Below, piece after piece: positions 8,408 to 17,097 of a stretch of 64,000 nt of DNA. Within the stretch, counting starts at the first letter, position 1; each line of letters begins with the position of its first letter. The DNA is from Actinocatenispora thailandica. Its GTDB lineage: Bacteria; Actinomycetota; Actinomycetes; Mycobacteriales; Micromonosporaceae. The notes below the pieces were generated by a model. That model was not told where the DNA came from, searched no databases, and saw nothing but the letters and a program-made list of their open reading frames with translations. The stretch covers positions 928,198 through 992,197 of the forward strand of contig NZ_AP023355.1 of the NCBI RefSeq assembly GCF_016865425.1. The letters are read 5' to 3'. The position numbers were made by a program, and so were the translations under genes.

Positions 8408-8431
8408 ATACCGGCAATACTATCCCGGTAT
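8408..8431. promoter_or_regulatory. Inverted repeat between map and XRE genes
   Basis: ATACCGG and CCGGTAT separated by 10 bases, immediately upstream of a -10 TAGAAT (8432-8437) that lies 6 bases before the XRE start codon. A likely operator for the regulator. Confidence 0.5.
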
Positions 8432-8443
8432 TAGAATCGGGTC

Positions 8444-8737
8444 ATGGTCAGGTTGCCGCTCAGTCCCGCCGAGCTGGAACGCGGTGCCCGCCTCGGTGTG
8501 CTGCTGCGGCGCGCCCGGGGCGAGCGCTCGATGCTGCAGACCGCGCTCGACGCCCAGGTCTCGCCGGAAACCCTGCGCAAGATCGAGTCGGGTCGGGTGG
8601 CGACCCCCGCCTTCTCCACCATCGCGGCGATCGCCGACGTGCTCGGCCTGTCGCTCGACGCGGTGTGGTCCGAGATCAACCAACCCGAGCAGGGCGTCGA
8701 ACCGCCCCACCGGGCCGGGGCACGGCTCGCCTCCTGA
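8444..8737 (+). CDS. XRE-family helix-turn-helix regulator
   Basis: A 97-residue DNA-binding protein. The Cro/C1-type HTH occupies residues ~15-70 (LGVLLRRARGERSMLQTALDAQVSPETLRKIESGRVATP, IAAIADVLGLSLDAVWSEI). No second domain. Leaderless ATG behind TAGAAT; it is divergent from map and probably controls the pair through the ATACCGG/CCGGTAT repeat. Function beyond that is unknown. Confidence 0.85.
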   Translation: MVRLPLSPAELERGARLGVLLRRARGERSMLQTALDAQVSPETLRKIESGRVATPAFSTIAAIADVLGLSLDAVWSEINQPEQGVEPPHRAGARLAS

Positions 8738-8826
8738 CCGTCCCGCGCCACCTGCACCGGTCCGGCGCCGCACCGGTCGGAGCCGTCCTTCCCCGGTCGG
8801 CGGCCGCGGGGCCGAGGTACCACCGG

Positions 8827-10137
8827 TCAGAGCCGCCCGGCCGCCTTGAGGTCGAGGTAGACGTCGGTGACCGTGCTGGCGAACTCGGCCGCGGCGGCGT
8901 CGACCACCACCACCCCGTTGCGGCGCAGCGCGTCCGCGATCCGGTGCCGCTCCGCCAGGGCGCGCTCCGCGGCGGCCGCCGCGTACGCCTCGGCGATCTC
9001 GCCGGAACGCTCGGTGAGCCGGTCCAGCGTGTCGTCGTGGGTGGCGGCGAGCAGCACCGTGTGCCGGTCGGTGAGCATCGGCAGCACCGGCAGCAGCCCC
9101 TCCACCAGCGCGCCCGGGGCGAGTTCGGTGAACAGTACGACCAGCGAACGCTTCCGCTCGGTGCGCAGGACCTCGCCGGTGACCAGCTCGAAGTCGGTCT
9201 CCACCAGTGCCGGTGTCAGCGGCGCCAGCGCGTCCGCGAACCGGGGCAGCAGGGTGGCCGCGCCCGCGCCGCGCACCGCCGCGCGTACCTCGGTGTCGGC
9301 GGCGAGCAGGTCGACCTGGTCACCGCCGCGGGAGGCGACCGCGGCGAGCAGCAGGCAGGCGTCCAGGGCGGCGTCCAGCCGCGGCTCGTCGCCGATCCGG
9401 GCCGCCGCGGTCCGGCCGGTGTCCAGCACGCACAGCACCCGGCGGTCCCGCTCCGGCCGCCAGGTGCGCACCAGCACCTCGGCACTGCGGGCGGTACCGC
9501 GCCAGTCGATGGACCGGACGTCGTCGCCCGGCACGTACTCGCGCAGCGCGTCGAACTCGGTGCCCTGGCCGCGGCCCCGGATGGCCACCGTGCCGTCCAG
9601 TACCCGCAGCCGGGCCAGCTTCTCCGGCAGGTACCGGCGGGCCGAGAAGCGCGGCAGCACCCGCAGCGTCCAGCCGGGTGTCATCGCCGCCGCCGCGCGC
9701 GCGGTGGCCTGCCGGTAGCCGAACCGCAACGGCCCGTACGACCGGACGGTGACCCGCCGGGCCGGCCGGTCACCGCGCCGGGTCGGGGTCAGCGTCATGG
9801 TGATCGTCGCGCGGCCACCGGCCGGCAGCGACACCCGCCGGACCGGCCGGGCGGCGCCCGCGGACGGCACCCACGCGTCGCGCACCGTGGCCCGCAGCGG
9901 CCGGGTCGCCTCGTTGTGCACGTGCAGCCGTACCGTCGCCGATTCGCTCAGCCGGACCCGGGTGTCGCCGGTGCGGGACAGCCGGACCCGGGAGACCGGC
10001 GCCGCGGCCACCATGTCCACGATGGACAGCGCGAGTACCGCGGCGATCGAGCACGCCACCCCGAGCACCGGGCTCGGCCACAGCGGCAGCGTCACCGCCA
10101 GCACCGCGAGCAGCGCCACCGGCCGCCAGGTCAGCAT
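8827..10137 (-). CDS. DUF58-domain membrane protein
   Basis: A 436-residue protein with two adjacent N-terminal membrane helices (VALLAVLAVTLPLWP, VLGVACSIAAVLALSIVDMVA) and a DUF58 core containing the hallmark DALREYVPGDDVRSIDWRGTAR and LCVLDTGRTAA (vWA-like strand). DUF58 proteins are partners of MoxR-type ATPases in envelope or complex-assembly pathways. It is the last gene of the MoxR operon. A 49-codon open frame fills the gap from the moxR stop and its stop codon falls inside the first codons of this gene, which suggests coupled translation; the ATG at 10137 has no strong Shine-Dalgarno of its own. Confidence 0.85.
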   Translation of the reverse strand: MLTWRPVALLAVLAVTLPLWPSPVLGVACSIAAVLALSIVDMVAAAPVSRVRLSRTGDTRVRLSESATVRLHVHNEATRPLRATVRDAWVPSAGAARPVRRVSLPAGGRATITMTLTPTRRGDRPARRVTVRSYGPLRFGYRQATARAAAAMTPGWTLRVLPRFSARRYLPEKLARLRVLDGTVAIRGRGQGTEFDALREYVPGDDVRSIDWRGTARSAEVLVRTWRPERDRRVLCVLDTGRTAAARIGDEPRLDAALDACLLLAAVASRGGDQVDLLAADTEVRAAVRGAGAATLLPRFADALAPLTPALVETDFELVTGEVLRTERKRSLVVLFTELAPGALVEGLLPVLPMLTDRHTVLLAATHDDTLDRLTERSGEIAEAYAAAAAERALAERHRIADALRRNGVVVVDAAAAEFASTVTDVYLDLKAAGRL

Positions 10138-10280
10138 CGCCGCCCCCGGGCACGGCACGGCAGGGTGCCCGACGGTCCGGCGACGGACCGGGCGGGTGAC
10201 GCGGCCCGCGGCTCCGGGGCGCGCTTCGGCGCTGCCGCGCGGAGTTGCGCGACGGGTCGCGAGCCGGCTCGGCTGGGCAT
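10131..10280 (-). other. Candidate intercistronic leader ORF bridging moxR and DUF58
   Basis: ATG 5 bases after the moxR stop, 49 codons (MPSRAGSRPV...), ending TGC TGA so that its stop lies 4-6 bases inside the DUF58 gene. Arg/Ala/Pro-rich and without recognisable domain. Possibly only a high-GC chance frame; listed because comparable ORFs fill other gaps in the window. Confidence 0.3.
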
Positions 10281-10285
10281 CGCGG

Positions 10286-11317
10286 TCAGCGCGGCGTCGG
10301 GACGCTGGCGAGGACCGAGTCGAGCACCGCGTCGGCGGTGACACCGGCCAGTTCGGCTTCCGGCCGCAGCCGGACCCGGTGCCGCAGTACCGGCCGGACC
10401 AGCGCCTTCACGTCGTCCGGGGTGACGAAGTCGCGGCCGGCCAGCCAGGCCCACGCCTTCACCGCGGACAGCAGCGCCGCCGAGGCACGGGGCGAGGCGC
10501 CCAGCGCCAGCGACGGTGCGGTCCGGGTCGCGCGGCACACGTCCAGCAGGTAGCCGAGGACCACGTCGGCGACCTGCACCGCGCCCGCCTGCCGGTGTGC
10601 CGCGGCCAGCTCGGCCGGCCCCGCCACCGGCTCGACCCCGGCGGCGGCCAGGTCGTGCGGATCGAACCCGCGGTGGTGCGCGGCCAGCATCGCCAGCTCC
10701 GCGGCCCGCTTCGGCAGCGGCACCGTCAGCTTCAGCAGGAACCGGTCCAGCTGCGCCTCCGGCAGCGAGTAGGTGCCCTCGTACTCGATCGGGTTCTGGG
10801 TGGCGGCGACGGTGAACGGCTCCGGCAGCCTGCGGGCCACCCCGTCGGTGGTGACCTGCCGTTCCTCCATCGCCTCCAGCAGCGCCGACTGCGTCTTCGG
10901 CGGCGTCCGGTTGATCTCGTCGGCGAGCAGCAGGTTGGTGAACACCGGCCCCTCGCGGAACTCGAACTCGGCGGTACGCGCGTCGTACACCAGCGAACCG
11001 GTGACGTCGCCGGGCATCAGGTCCGGGGTGAACTGGATCCGCTTGTGCGACAGCGACAGCGCCCGCGCGAGCGTCCGGACCAGCAGCGTCTTCGCCACCC
11101 CCGGGACGCCCTCCAGCAGCACGTGGCCGCGGCAGATCAGCGCGATCACCAGGCCGGTGACCACCGCGTCCTGCCCGACCACCACCTTGCCCACCTCGGC
11201 GCGCAGCCGTCCCAGCGCCGCCCGGGCGTCCCCGTCGGCACCCGCCGGGGCCGGTGCCGGCGGCTCCGCCGGCTCGCCGGGCGGCGTACCGATCCGGGGT
11301 TCACCGATGTCCTGCAC
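10286..11317 (-). CDS. MoxR-family AAA+ ATPase
   Basis: A 343-residue ATPase. Walker A is HVLLEGVPGVAKT (around residue 70), Walker B LLLADEINRTPPK, then ALLEAMEERQVT and the sensor segment VAATQNPIEYEGTYSLPEAQLDRFL that is nearly invariant in MoxR proteins. MoxR ATPases act as chaperones for assembly or maturation of envelope and redox complexes, with DUF58 and vWA partners. The GTG at 11317 has an excellent AAGGAGGAG before it and overlaps the end of the DUF4350 gene by 17 bases, so the two are translationally linked. Confidence 0.9.
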   Translation of the reverse strand: MQDIGEPRIGTPPGEPAEPPAPAPAGADGDARAALGRLRAEVGKVVVGQDAVVTGLVIALICRGHVLLEGVPGVAKTLLVRTLARALSLSHKRIQFTPDLMPGDVTGSLVYDARTAEFEFREGPVFTNLLLADEINRTPPKTQSALLEAMEERQVTTDGVARRLPEPFTVAATQNPIEYEGTYSLPEAQLDRFLLKLTVPLPKRAAELAMLAAHHRGFDPHDLAAAGVEPVAGPAELAAAHRQAGAVQVADVVLGYLLDVCRATRTAPSLALGASPRASAALLSAVKAWAWLAGRDFVTPDDVKALVRPVLRHRVRLRPEAELAGVTADAVLDSVLASVPTPR

Positions 11318-12608
11318 GCCTGGTCTCCTCCTTCGCAGGGCCGTACCGCGGGTCGAGCACCCGGCGCCGCAGCTCGGCCAGGTCGGCGGCGAGCGCGCGC
11401 AGATCGTCGTCGCGTTCCGGAGCCGGACCGTACAGCACCGACTCGACCCGCCCCACCGGCCAGCCGGACGCGGTGGCCAGCGCGACCGGGCTGCTCGCCT
11501 CCGCCGTCGCACCGAGCCCCGCTCGTAGCCGCCGCAGGGTACCGGCCCGCAGCGCCGCCGCCGCGGCCTCCCGGGCGTGCGCGCGCCGGTACAGCCGGGC
11601 CCGGCCGAGGACGGTCTCGGTGCTCGGTACCAGGACCGGCAGCGGCTCGCCGACCGGACCGCCGAGCCGCCGGGCCCGCCACCCGGCGAACAGCGCCGCC
11701 GCCACCAGCAGCTGCACCACGATCGCCCACACCCAGGGCGGCAGCGCCGACCACAGCGGGTTCGGCGGGCTGCCGCCGCCGGACGAGCCGCCGCCGGCCC
11801 GGGCGGACCCGTCGCCCGCCGTCGCCGACGGCGCGGTGGTACCGGCGGTCACCGACGGCTCGGGCCGATCGGGGCTGGCGGTCGGAGCCGGTGGCGGCAG
11901 CTGGACCTGCTCGACCGGTTCCGGCCGGTGCAGGCTGAGCCACACCACCGGGCGGGTACCGAGCAGCGCGGCGGCCAGCGCCGCGTTGCGGTGCTCGGCG
12001 ATCCGGTCGTTGCGGAACACGTCCGCCGCGCCGACCAGCACCACCTGCGGCCCACCGGCCGCCGGCAGCAGCAGTACGCCGCCGGCATAGCACCGGCGCG
12101 CCCCCGGCGCGGTCGCCGCGTACGTGTCGCCGCGCACCGCCGCCGGTCCGACCGCCGGGCCGCCGGAACAGCCCGCGTCGGCCACCCCGGTGGTCCACCG
12201 GCTGCCGGTACGGCGGGCCGGCAGCCGCTGCTCGTCGAGCACCGTCGGCGACGGCGCGACCAGCACCACCCGGCGGTACCGGCCCGGTGCGAGCAGCCGG
12301 CCCAGCCGCGCCGGCCGCAGGTAACCCGGCGCCGTGACCAGGAGCGTCGCGCCGCCGGTGGCGGCCGACAGGGCGGCGGCCGAGCCGCCGACCCGGCGCA
12401 CCGGTACGCCGGTGGCGGCGAGCCGGTGCGCGGCGGTGGCGGCGCCGATGCCGGCACGCGACGCCGGTTCCAGGAACTGCGCGTCACCGGGGGTGACCCG
12501 CTGCATCGCCCAGGTCACGATCGTGCCGGTGAACAGCACCAGCAGCACCGCCACCGGCGCCATCCAGCGCCGGAACCGGAACCGGCGCCGGCTGCTCCGG
12601 GTGCTCAT
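11301..12608 (-). CDS. DUF4350-domain membrane protein
   Basis: A 435-residue protein: a short basic N-terminus (MSTRSSRRRFRFRR), one membrane helix (WMAPVAVLLVLFTGTIVTWAM), an extracytoplasmic DUF4350 domain (LLVTAPGYLRPARLGRLL; VVLVGAADVFRNDRIAEHRNAALAAALLG), a Ser/Gly-rich linker, a second helix (WVWAIVVQLLVAAALFAGW) and a C-terminal cytoplasmic segment. DUF4350 proteins occur in MoxR/DUF58/DUF4129 operons; function unknown. Its ATG overlaps the stop of the DUF4129 gene (ATGA). Confidence 0.8.
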   Translation of the reverse strand: MSTRSSRRRFRFRRWMAPVAVLLVLFTGTIVTWAMQRVTPGDAQFLEPASRAGIGAATAAHRLAATGVPVRRVGGSAAALSAATGGATLLVTAPGYLRPARLGRLLAPGRYRRVVLVAPSPTVLDEQRLPARRTGSRWTTGVADAGCSGGPAVGPAAVRGDTYAATAPGARRCYAGGVLLLPAAGGPQVVLVGAADVFRNDRIAEHRNAALAAALLGTRPVVWLSLHRPEPVEQVQLPPPAPTASPDRPEPSVTAGTTAPSATAGDGSARAGGGSSGGGSPPNPLWSALPPWVWAIVVQLLVAAALFAGWRARRLGGPVGEPLPVLVPSTETVLGRARLYRRAHAREAAAAALRAGTLRRLRAGLGATAEASSPVALATASGWPVGRVESVLYGPAPERDDDLRALAADLAELRRRVLDPRYGPAKEETRRAGHR

Positions 12609-13150
12609 CGGGTCGCCCCCGCTCGCTCGGCCACGGCGGCGGCGAGGGTGCGCATCCGCGCGTCGTCGGCCGCGGTGGCGGGGCGCCGGGCGTACCAGAT
12701 CCGGGAGAACACGTCGGCCGCTTCGGTCATCGTCCCGGCCAGTCCCGGTGCCGCGGCGCCGGCGGCGGCGGCCAGTTCCGTGACCGTCCACTCCGGACGG
12801 TGCCGCAGCACGCCGCGTTCCACCAGCTCGCGCACCATCGCCCGGAGCCGTTCGCGGACCGCCTCGGCGTACCGGCCGGCCGCCGCGTACCGGTCCGCGA
12901 GGGAGGCCAGCTGCGCCGGCGGCAGCTCCGGCACCGCGTCGTCCTCGTCGTCGGTGGCCGCCTCGGCCGGCTCGTCGGTGGCCGGCGGGTCGACCGGCTC
13001 GGGCCGGTGCCGCCGCCGGGGCCGCCAGTACAGGGCGATCAGCGCGAGCCCGGCGAGCAGCAGCACCAGCGCGGCGAGCCCGGCGACCCCGCCCGGTACG
13101 TGATCGGCCAGGTCGGCGACGAACTCGGTCCAGGACCGGGAGAGACTCAC
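12605..13150 (-). CDS. DUF4129-domain protein
   Basis: A 181-residue protein with one membrane helix (GLAALVLLLAGLALIALYW) and a C-terminal cytosolic DUF4129 domain (YAEAVRERLRAMVRELVERGVLRHRPEWTVTEL; ADVFSRIWYARRPAT). In actinomycetes this domain sits beside MoxR and DUF58 genes and is in some proteins fused to transglutaminase domains. The GTG at 13150 has GGGAGGA upstream and overlaps the stop codon of a 40-codon leader ORF; the end overlaps DUF4350 by 4 bases. Confidence 0.8.
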   Translation of the reverse strand: MSLSRSWTEFVADLADHVPGGVAGLAALVLLLAGLALIALYWRPRRRHRPEPVDPPATDEPAEAATDDEDDAVPELPPAQLASLADRYAAAGRYAEAVRERLRAMVRELVERGVLRHRPEWTVTELAAAAGAAAPGLAGTMTEAADVFSRIWYARRPATAADDARMRTLAAAVAERAGATR

Positions 13151-13269
13151 GGCTGGTCCTCCCGTGCCGACCCGCCGGCGCGGGGCCACGCGCGCGCTCT
13201 CGCCGGCTCCGCCCTCTCCCCGGAAGCCGGGGCGGCGGCGCCCCCGGCACGCCTGGTTCGCTCGCTCAC
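13147..13269 (-). other. Candidate relay ORF (VSER...) coupled at both ends
   Basis: A 40-codon frame starting GTG AGC GAG CGA (VSERTRRAGG...). Its GTG overlaps the TGA of the membrane protein gene (13266) as GTGA and its own TGA overlaps the GTG of the DUF4129 gene as GTGA. Arg/Ala-rich, no domain. The exact overlap at both ends fits a translational bridge. Confidence 0.4.
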
Positions 13270-14057
13270 CGGATCGCCTCCAGGACGGCACGGCGGGGGC
13301 CGGTCGTGGTGGCGAGGGCCAGGTCCAGGCCCTCGGTCCGCATCCGGTTCTCCACGTGCAGGCAGGCGTCCAGGCAGGCCAGCGCCGGGTACGCGAGCGC
13401 ATCGACGACGACCCAGCCGATCGCACCGGCGAACGGTACGGGCAGCGGCAGCTCGCCGAGCAACTGCTGCGCGCCGATCCCGACCGCCAGCCGGACGGCG
13501 AGCCAGCCGAAGTAGCCGAGCAGCCGGATGCCACCCGCCCGGCAGCCGCCGCGGCCGAGCAGGACCAGCGGCCGGGCGATCACCTGGCCGCCGGTGGCGC
13601 GGTCCGCGATCAGCACCGGTACCAGCAGCCCGGCGGCGCCGTAGGCGACGAGCCACGGCAACCCGCAGGCGAACGCGCCGCCGACGGCGACCGCGCCCAC
13701 CAGTACCGCCAGGCCGAGCGTCGCCGGCCAGCGGCGGCCCGGCGCGGTGAGCAGGGTGCGCCGCCCGACGGGCTCGCCGGCGACCACCCGGGCGGCGGCC
13801 ACGCTGGCCGGCGCGCCGAGAATCGCGATCGCGGTGGACTCGGTACCGAGCCAGACGCCGAGCCAGGCCCAGAAGCCGGCCGGGTCGGTCCACACCTGGT
13901 CCGGCATCGGGGCGACCAGGCCGACCAGCGCCTGCTGGCCGAGTGCGAGCACCAGGCCGAGGGCCACCAGGGGCGGCCAGCCGCGGCGCAGCAGCACGAC
14001 GGAGGCGTCCAGCAGCTCGCCGACGGTCATCGGCCGCAGCGGCAGCTCCGTCTCCAT
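13266..14057 (-). CDS. Polytopic membrane protein of the MoxR operon
   Basis: A 263-residue protein with about five to six hydrophobic segments (for example LVALGLVLALGQQALVGLVAP, LGLAVLVGAVAVGGAFACG, GAIGWVVVDALAYPALACL) and a conserved-looking start PLRPMTVGELLDASVVLLRRG, a pattern seen in glycerophosphoryl-diester-phosphodiesterase-like membrane domains and DUF7544-like proteins at this position of actinobacterial MoxR operons. No enzyme motif is visible. First gene of the operon; GGGGAG upstream of the ATG. Function unknown. Confidence 0.7.
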   Translation of the reverse strand: METELPLRPMTVGELLDASVVLLRRGWPPLVALGLVLALGQQALVGLVAPMPDQVWTDPAGFWAWLGVWLGTESTAIAILGAPASVAAARVVAGEPVGRRTLLTAPGRRWPATLGLAVLVGAVAVGGAFACGLPWLVAYGAAGLLVPVLIADRATGGQVIARPLVLLGRGGCRAGGIRLLGYFGWLAVRLAVGIGAQQLLGELPLPVPFAGAIGWVVVDALAYPALACLDACLHVENRMRTEGLDLALATTTGPRRAVLEAIR

Positions 14058-14217
14058 CGCCCTCTCCCCGCCCGGAGGCCAGTCGGGTTACCCCGTGCTC
14101 GAAGGCCCCCGGCCTCCGCGGGACGCCGCCGTGGCGGGCCCCGACGCAGCCGCCATCCTGGCATGCGCGCGCCCGCGGGTCGTAGCGGCGGGCCCGCTGG
14201 TGCCGGGCGCGGCGCGG

Positions 14218-14886
14218 TCAGCCGGTGTCGTACAGCCGGAGGAACGTGGCGGCCTCGGCCGCGGCGCGGTCCTCGTCGCCGGCCGAGATCGCCTCGACCA
14301 GCCCGGTGTGGCTCAGGTACTCGTCCGGCCGGACCTCGCCGCCGACGCAGGTGTGCAGCACGTCGCGCAGCGCCTCGCCGAAGTCCGCGTACAGCTCGAT
14401 CAGCATCGCGTTGTGCGAGCAGTCGGCGACCGCGTGATGGAACCGGGCGTCGGTCTCGACGAACAGCTGCGCGTCCTGATCGGCCCACGCCGCCTCGCGC
14501 GCGGCCAGCGCGGCCCGCAGCGCCGCCAGGTCGTCGTCGGTACGCCGGCGGGCGGCGAGCCGGGCCGCCTCCACCTCCAGGCCGCGCCGCAGCTCGGTGG
14601 CGTCCCGCAGTTCGGCCCGGGCGAGTCGCCGGCGGACCGCGCCGGCCAGCTCGTTGTCGGCCCGCACGTACGTGCCGGCGCCCTGCCTCGACTCCAGCAG
14701 GCCGAGGTGGGCGAGCGCCCGGACCGCCTCGCGGAGGGTGTTGCGACCCACGCCGAGCGCCGCGACCAGGTCCGGTTCGGTGGGAATCTTGCTGCCCACC
14801 GGCCACTCGCCGGACGAGATCTGCTCCCGCAGCTGGGTGATCACCTGGTCGACCAGCGGGGTACGGGCGGCGTTGCGCAGTGGCAT
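14218..14886 (-). CDS. GntR-family regulator, FadR subfamily (FCD domain)
   Basis: A 222-residue regulator. The winged helix spans residues ~10-75 (LVDQVITQLREQISSGEWPVGSKIPTEPDL, VGRNTLREAVRALAHLGLLESRQGAGTYV), then the FCD ligand domain with metal-site residues in DARFHHAVADCSHNAMLI and LSHTGLVEAI. The ATG at 14886 is preceded by AAGGAGG at 9 bases; a longer frame begins 39 bases earlier without such support. It is divergent from a CynX-type transporter gene and most likely regulates it. Confidence 0.88.
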   Translation of the reverse strand: MPLRNAARTPLVDQVITQLREQISSGEWPVGSKIPTEPDLVAALGVGRNTLREAVRALAHLGLLESRQGAGTYVRADNELAGAVRRRLARAELRDATELRRGLEVEAARLAARRRTDDDLAALRAALAAREAAWADQDAQLFVETDARFHHAVADCSHNAMLIELYADFGEALRDVLHTCVGGEVRPDEYLSHTGLVEAISAGDEDRAAAEAATFLRLYDTG

Positions 14887-14969
14887 CGACAACAACCTCC
14901 TTGTTGGAGCAGTGGCATTGGGCACAACCTCCTGTCATCCAGTCATCCCATGATTCTAGGCTGGCTCTC

Positions 14970-16229
14970 GTGCCGGAGACGACCCAGGACCAGCAGCCCA
15001 CCCGTACCGCCGTCGCCGGTGCGGGTGAGCCGGCCCGACGTCGAGCCCGCTGGCTGATCGGCGCCGGCATCCTGCTCGTCGCGCTCAACCTGCGACCCGC
15101 CATCACCAGCGTCGGCGCGCTGCTCGACCAGTTGCAGTCCGGACTGTCCATGTCCGGCGCCACCGCCGGGCTGCTGACCACCCTGCCGGCGCTGTGCTTC
15201 GGCGCGTTCTCCGGTCTCGCGCCGCGACTGGCCCGCCGGTTCGGGGCCGACCGGGTGCTCCTCGCCGCGATGGCCGCGCTCGTCGCCGGCCTGGTGCTGC
15301 GCCCGCTGGCCGGCTCGGCCCCGGTGTTCCTCGCCGTCAGCGTGCTGTGCCTGGCCGGCATCGCCGCCGGCAACGTGACCCTGCCGGTCCTGGTTCGCAC
15401 GTACTTCCCGGACCGGCTCGGGCTGCTCACCGGGCTGTACACGACGGTGCTCAACCTGGGCGCCGCGCTCGCCTCCGCGGTGGCGGTCCCGGTGGCGGCC
15501 GCCGCCGGTGGCTGGCGCGGCGGCCTGGCGCTGTGGGCCACGATCGCGGCGTTCGGGCTGCTGCCCTGGCTCGGTGCGCTGCGCCGCCGGCAGCCCTCGC
15601 CCGCGGCCACCGCGCCGGTCGGTGCGGCGCCGGGCGTCCGGCCGTCCCGTACCCGGTTGGGCTGGGCGCTCGCCGTCTACATGGGCACCCAGTCGCTGCA
15701 GGCGTACGTGGTGTTCGGCTGGCTGGCGAAGATCTTCGCCGCCGCGGGCTACTCCTCGTCCACGGCCGGGCTGCTGGTGTCGCTGGTGGTCGCGGTCGGG
15801 ATGCCGATCGCGTTCTTCCTGCCCACGCTGGCCGGCCGGACCCGCGACCAGCGGCCGTACGTGCTGCTGCTGATCGGCTGCTACGTGGTGGGCTACCTCG
15901 GGCTGTTGCTGGCCCCGCACGCCGGCGCGCTGGCCTGGGCGCTGCTGATCGGCGTCGGGGGTGGCGCGTTCCCGCTGGCACTGCTGATGGTCGGGCTGCG
16001 CGCGCGTACGCCGGCCGGTACGGCCGGGTTGTCCGGGTTCGTGCAGAGCGTCGGGTATCTGATCGCCGCCGTCGGCCCGCTGCTCGTCGGCGTGCTGCAC
16101 GACGCGACGCACGGCTGGCTGGTGCCGATCCTGTTCCTGCTGGTGATGCTGGTACCGCAGCTGTTCGGCGGGCTGGCCGCCGGGCGCAACCGGTACATCG
16201 AGGACGAAGCACGGTCGCAATCGCGCTGA
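14970..16229 (+). CDS. CynX/NimT-type MFS transporter
   Basis: A 419-residue transporter with twelve membrane helices and the family signature near the first helix, VALNLRPAITSVGALL. The CynX/NimT group includes cyanate and 2-nitroimidazole carriers; the real substrate is unknown. GTG at 14970 follows a -10 TAGGCT (14957-14962) by 7 bases, so translation is likely leaderless; a frame extending to 14880 would overlap the GntR gene. Repeated TCATCC elements at about 14934-14948 in the divergent promoter may bind the GntR regulator. Confidence 0.85.
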   Translation: MPETTQDQQPTRTAVAGAGEPARRRARWLIGAGILLVALNLRPAITSVGALLDQLQSGLSMSGATAGLLTTLPALCFGAFSGLAPRLARRFGADRVLLAAMAALVAGLVLRPLAGSAPVFLAVSVLCLAGIAAGNVTLPVLVRTYFPDRLGLLTGLYTTVLNLGAALASAVAVPVAAAAGGWRGGLALWATIAAFGLLPWLGALRRRQPSPAATAPVGAAPGVRPSRTRLGWALAVYMGTQSLQAYVVFGWLAKIFAAAGYSSSTAGLLVSLVVAVGMPIAFFLPTLAGRTRDQRPYVLLLIGCYVVGYLGLLLAPHAGALAWALLIGVGGGAFPLALLMVGLRARTPAGTAGLSGFVQSVGYLIAAVGPLLVGVLHDATHGWLVPILFLLVMLVPQLFGGLAAGRNRYIEDEARSQSR

Positions 16230-16333
16230 GACCGGTACTTTCGGGCGGATTCGACTGGCCGAACGGGTCGCGCCGGGCGCGTGGGGGCAACCGGGTTTTC
16301 CGTAGGTTGGCCGGCTGATGAAACGATAGGGCC

Positions 16334-16408
16334 ATGAGCGATACGCAACGAGGCGGAGCGCGGCGGTGGGACTTCGGTCGGTGCGCGACGCGGTCGGTGT
16401 CCGCGTGA
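16334..16408 (+). other. Candidate leader ORF overlapping the mtrA start
   Basis: ATG AGC GAT ACG... encodes a 24-residue Arg-rich peptide (MSDTQRGGARRW...) whose TGA overlaps the GTG at 16405 as GTGA. This overlap supports 16405 as the true mtrA start. Confidence 0.4.
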
Positions 16409-17094
16409 GGGCGCGAGTGCTCGTCGTCGACGACGACCCGGCGCTGGCCGAGATGCTCGGCATCGTGCTGCGCAGCGAGGGGTTCATGCCCTCGTTCGTG
16501 GCCGACGGTGAGCGGGCCCTGGCGGCGTTCCGGGAGACCAGGCCGGACATCGTGCTGCTCGACCTGATGCTGCCCGGGATGAGCGGGATCGACGTCTGTC
16601 GGGCGATTCGGGGCGAGTCCGGGGTGCCGATCGTGATGCTCACCGCCAAGAGCGACACCGTCGACGTGGTCCTCGGCCTGGAGTCCGGGGCCGACGACTA
16701 CGTGGTCAAGCCGTTCAAGCCCAAGGAACTGGTGGCCCGGATGCGGGCGCGGCTGCGGCGCGGCGAGGACACCGCGCCGGAGCTGCTCACCATCGGCCCG
16801 CCCGGCCGGCAGATCAGCATCGACGTGCCCGCCCACACCGCCACCCGCAACGGCGCCGAGGTCAAGCTGACCCCGCTGGAGTTCGACCTGCTCGTGGCGT
16901 TGGCACGCAAGCCGCGACAGGTGTTCACTCGTGAGGTGCTCCTGGAACAGGTCTGGGGCTACCGACACGCCGCGGACACCCGGCTGGTCAACGTGCACGT
17001 GCAGCGGTTACGGGCCAAGATCGAGCCCGACCCGGAACGTCCGGAGATCATCCTGACCGTCCGCGGTGTCGGCTACAAGGCAGGCACGGGGTAA
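16405..17094 (+). CDS. mtrA: Response regulator MtrA
   Basis: A 229-residue OmpR-type response regulator of the MtrAB system that controls cell-wall and division genes in actinobacteria. Receiver domain residues: acidic pair in LVVDDDP, phospho-acceptor Asp in LLDLMLPG (about residue 53), Lys in MLTAKSD. The winged helix at the C-terminus contains LTPLEFDLLVALARKPRQVFTR and RLVNVHVQRLRAKIE, nearly identical in pattern to mycobacterial MtrA. The GTG at 16405 gives VRARVLVVDDDP and overlaps the stop of a leader ORF; a GTG at 16366 is an alternative. Followed by two tiny coupled ORFs and mtrB. Confidence 0.95.
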   Translation: MRARVLVVDDDPALAEMLGIVLRSEGFMPSFVADGERALAAFRETRPDIVLLDLMLPGMSGIDVCRAIRGESGVPIVMLTAKSDTVDVVLGLESGADDYVVKPFKPKELVARMRARLRRGEDTAPELLTIGPPGRQISIDVPAHTATRNGAEVKLTPLEFDLLVALARKPRQVFTREVLLEQVWGYRHAADTRLVNVHVQRLRAKIEPDPERPEIILTVRGVGYKAGTG

Positions 17095-17097
17095 GGC

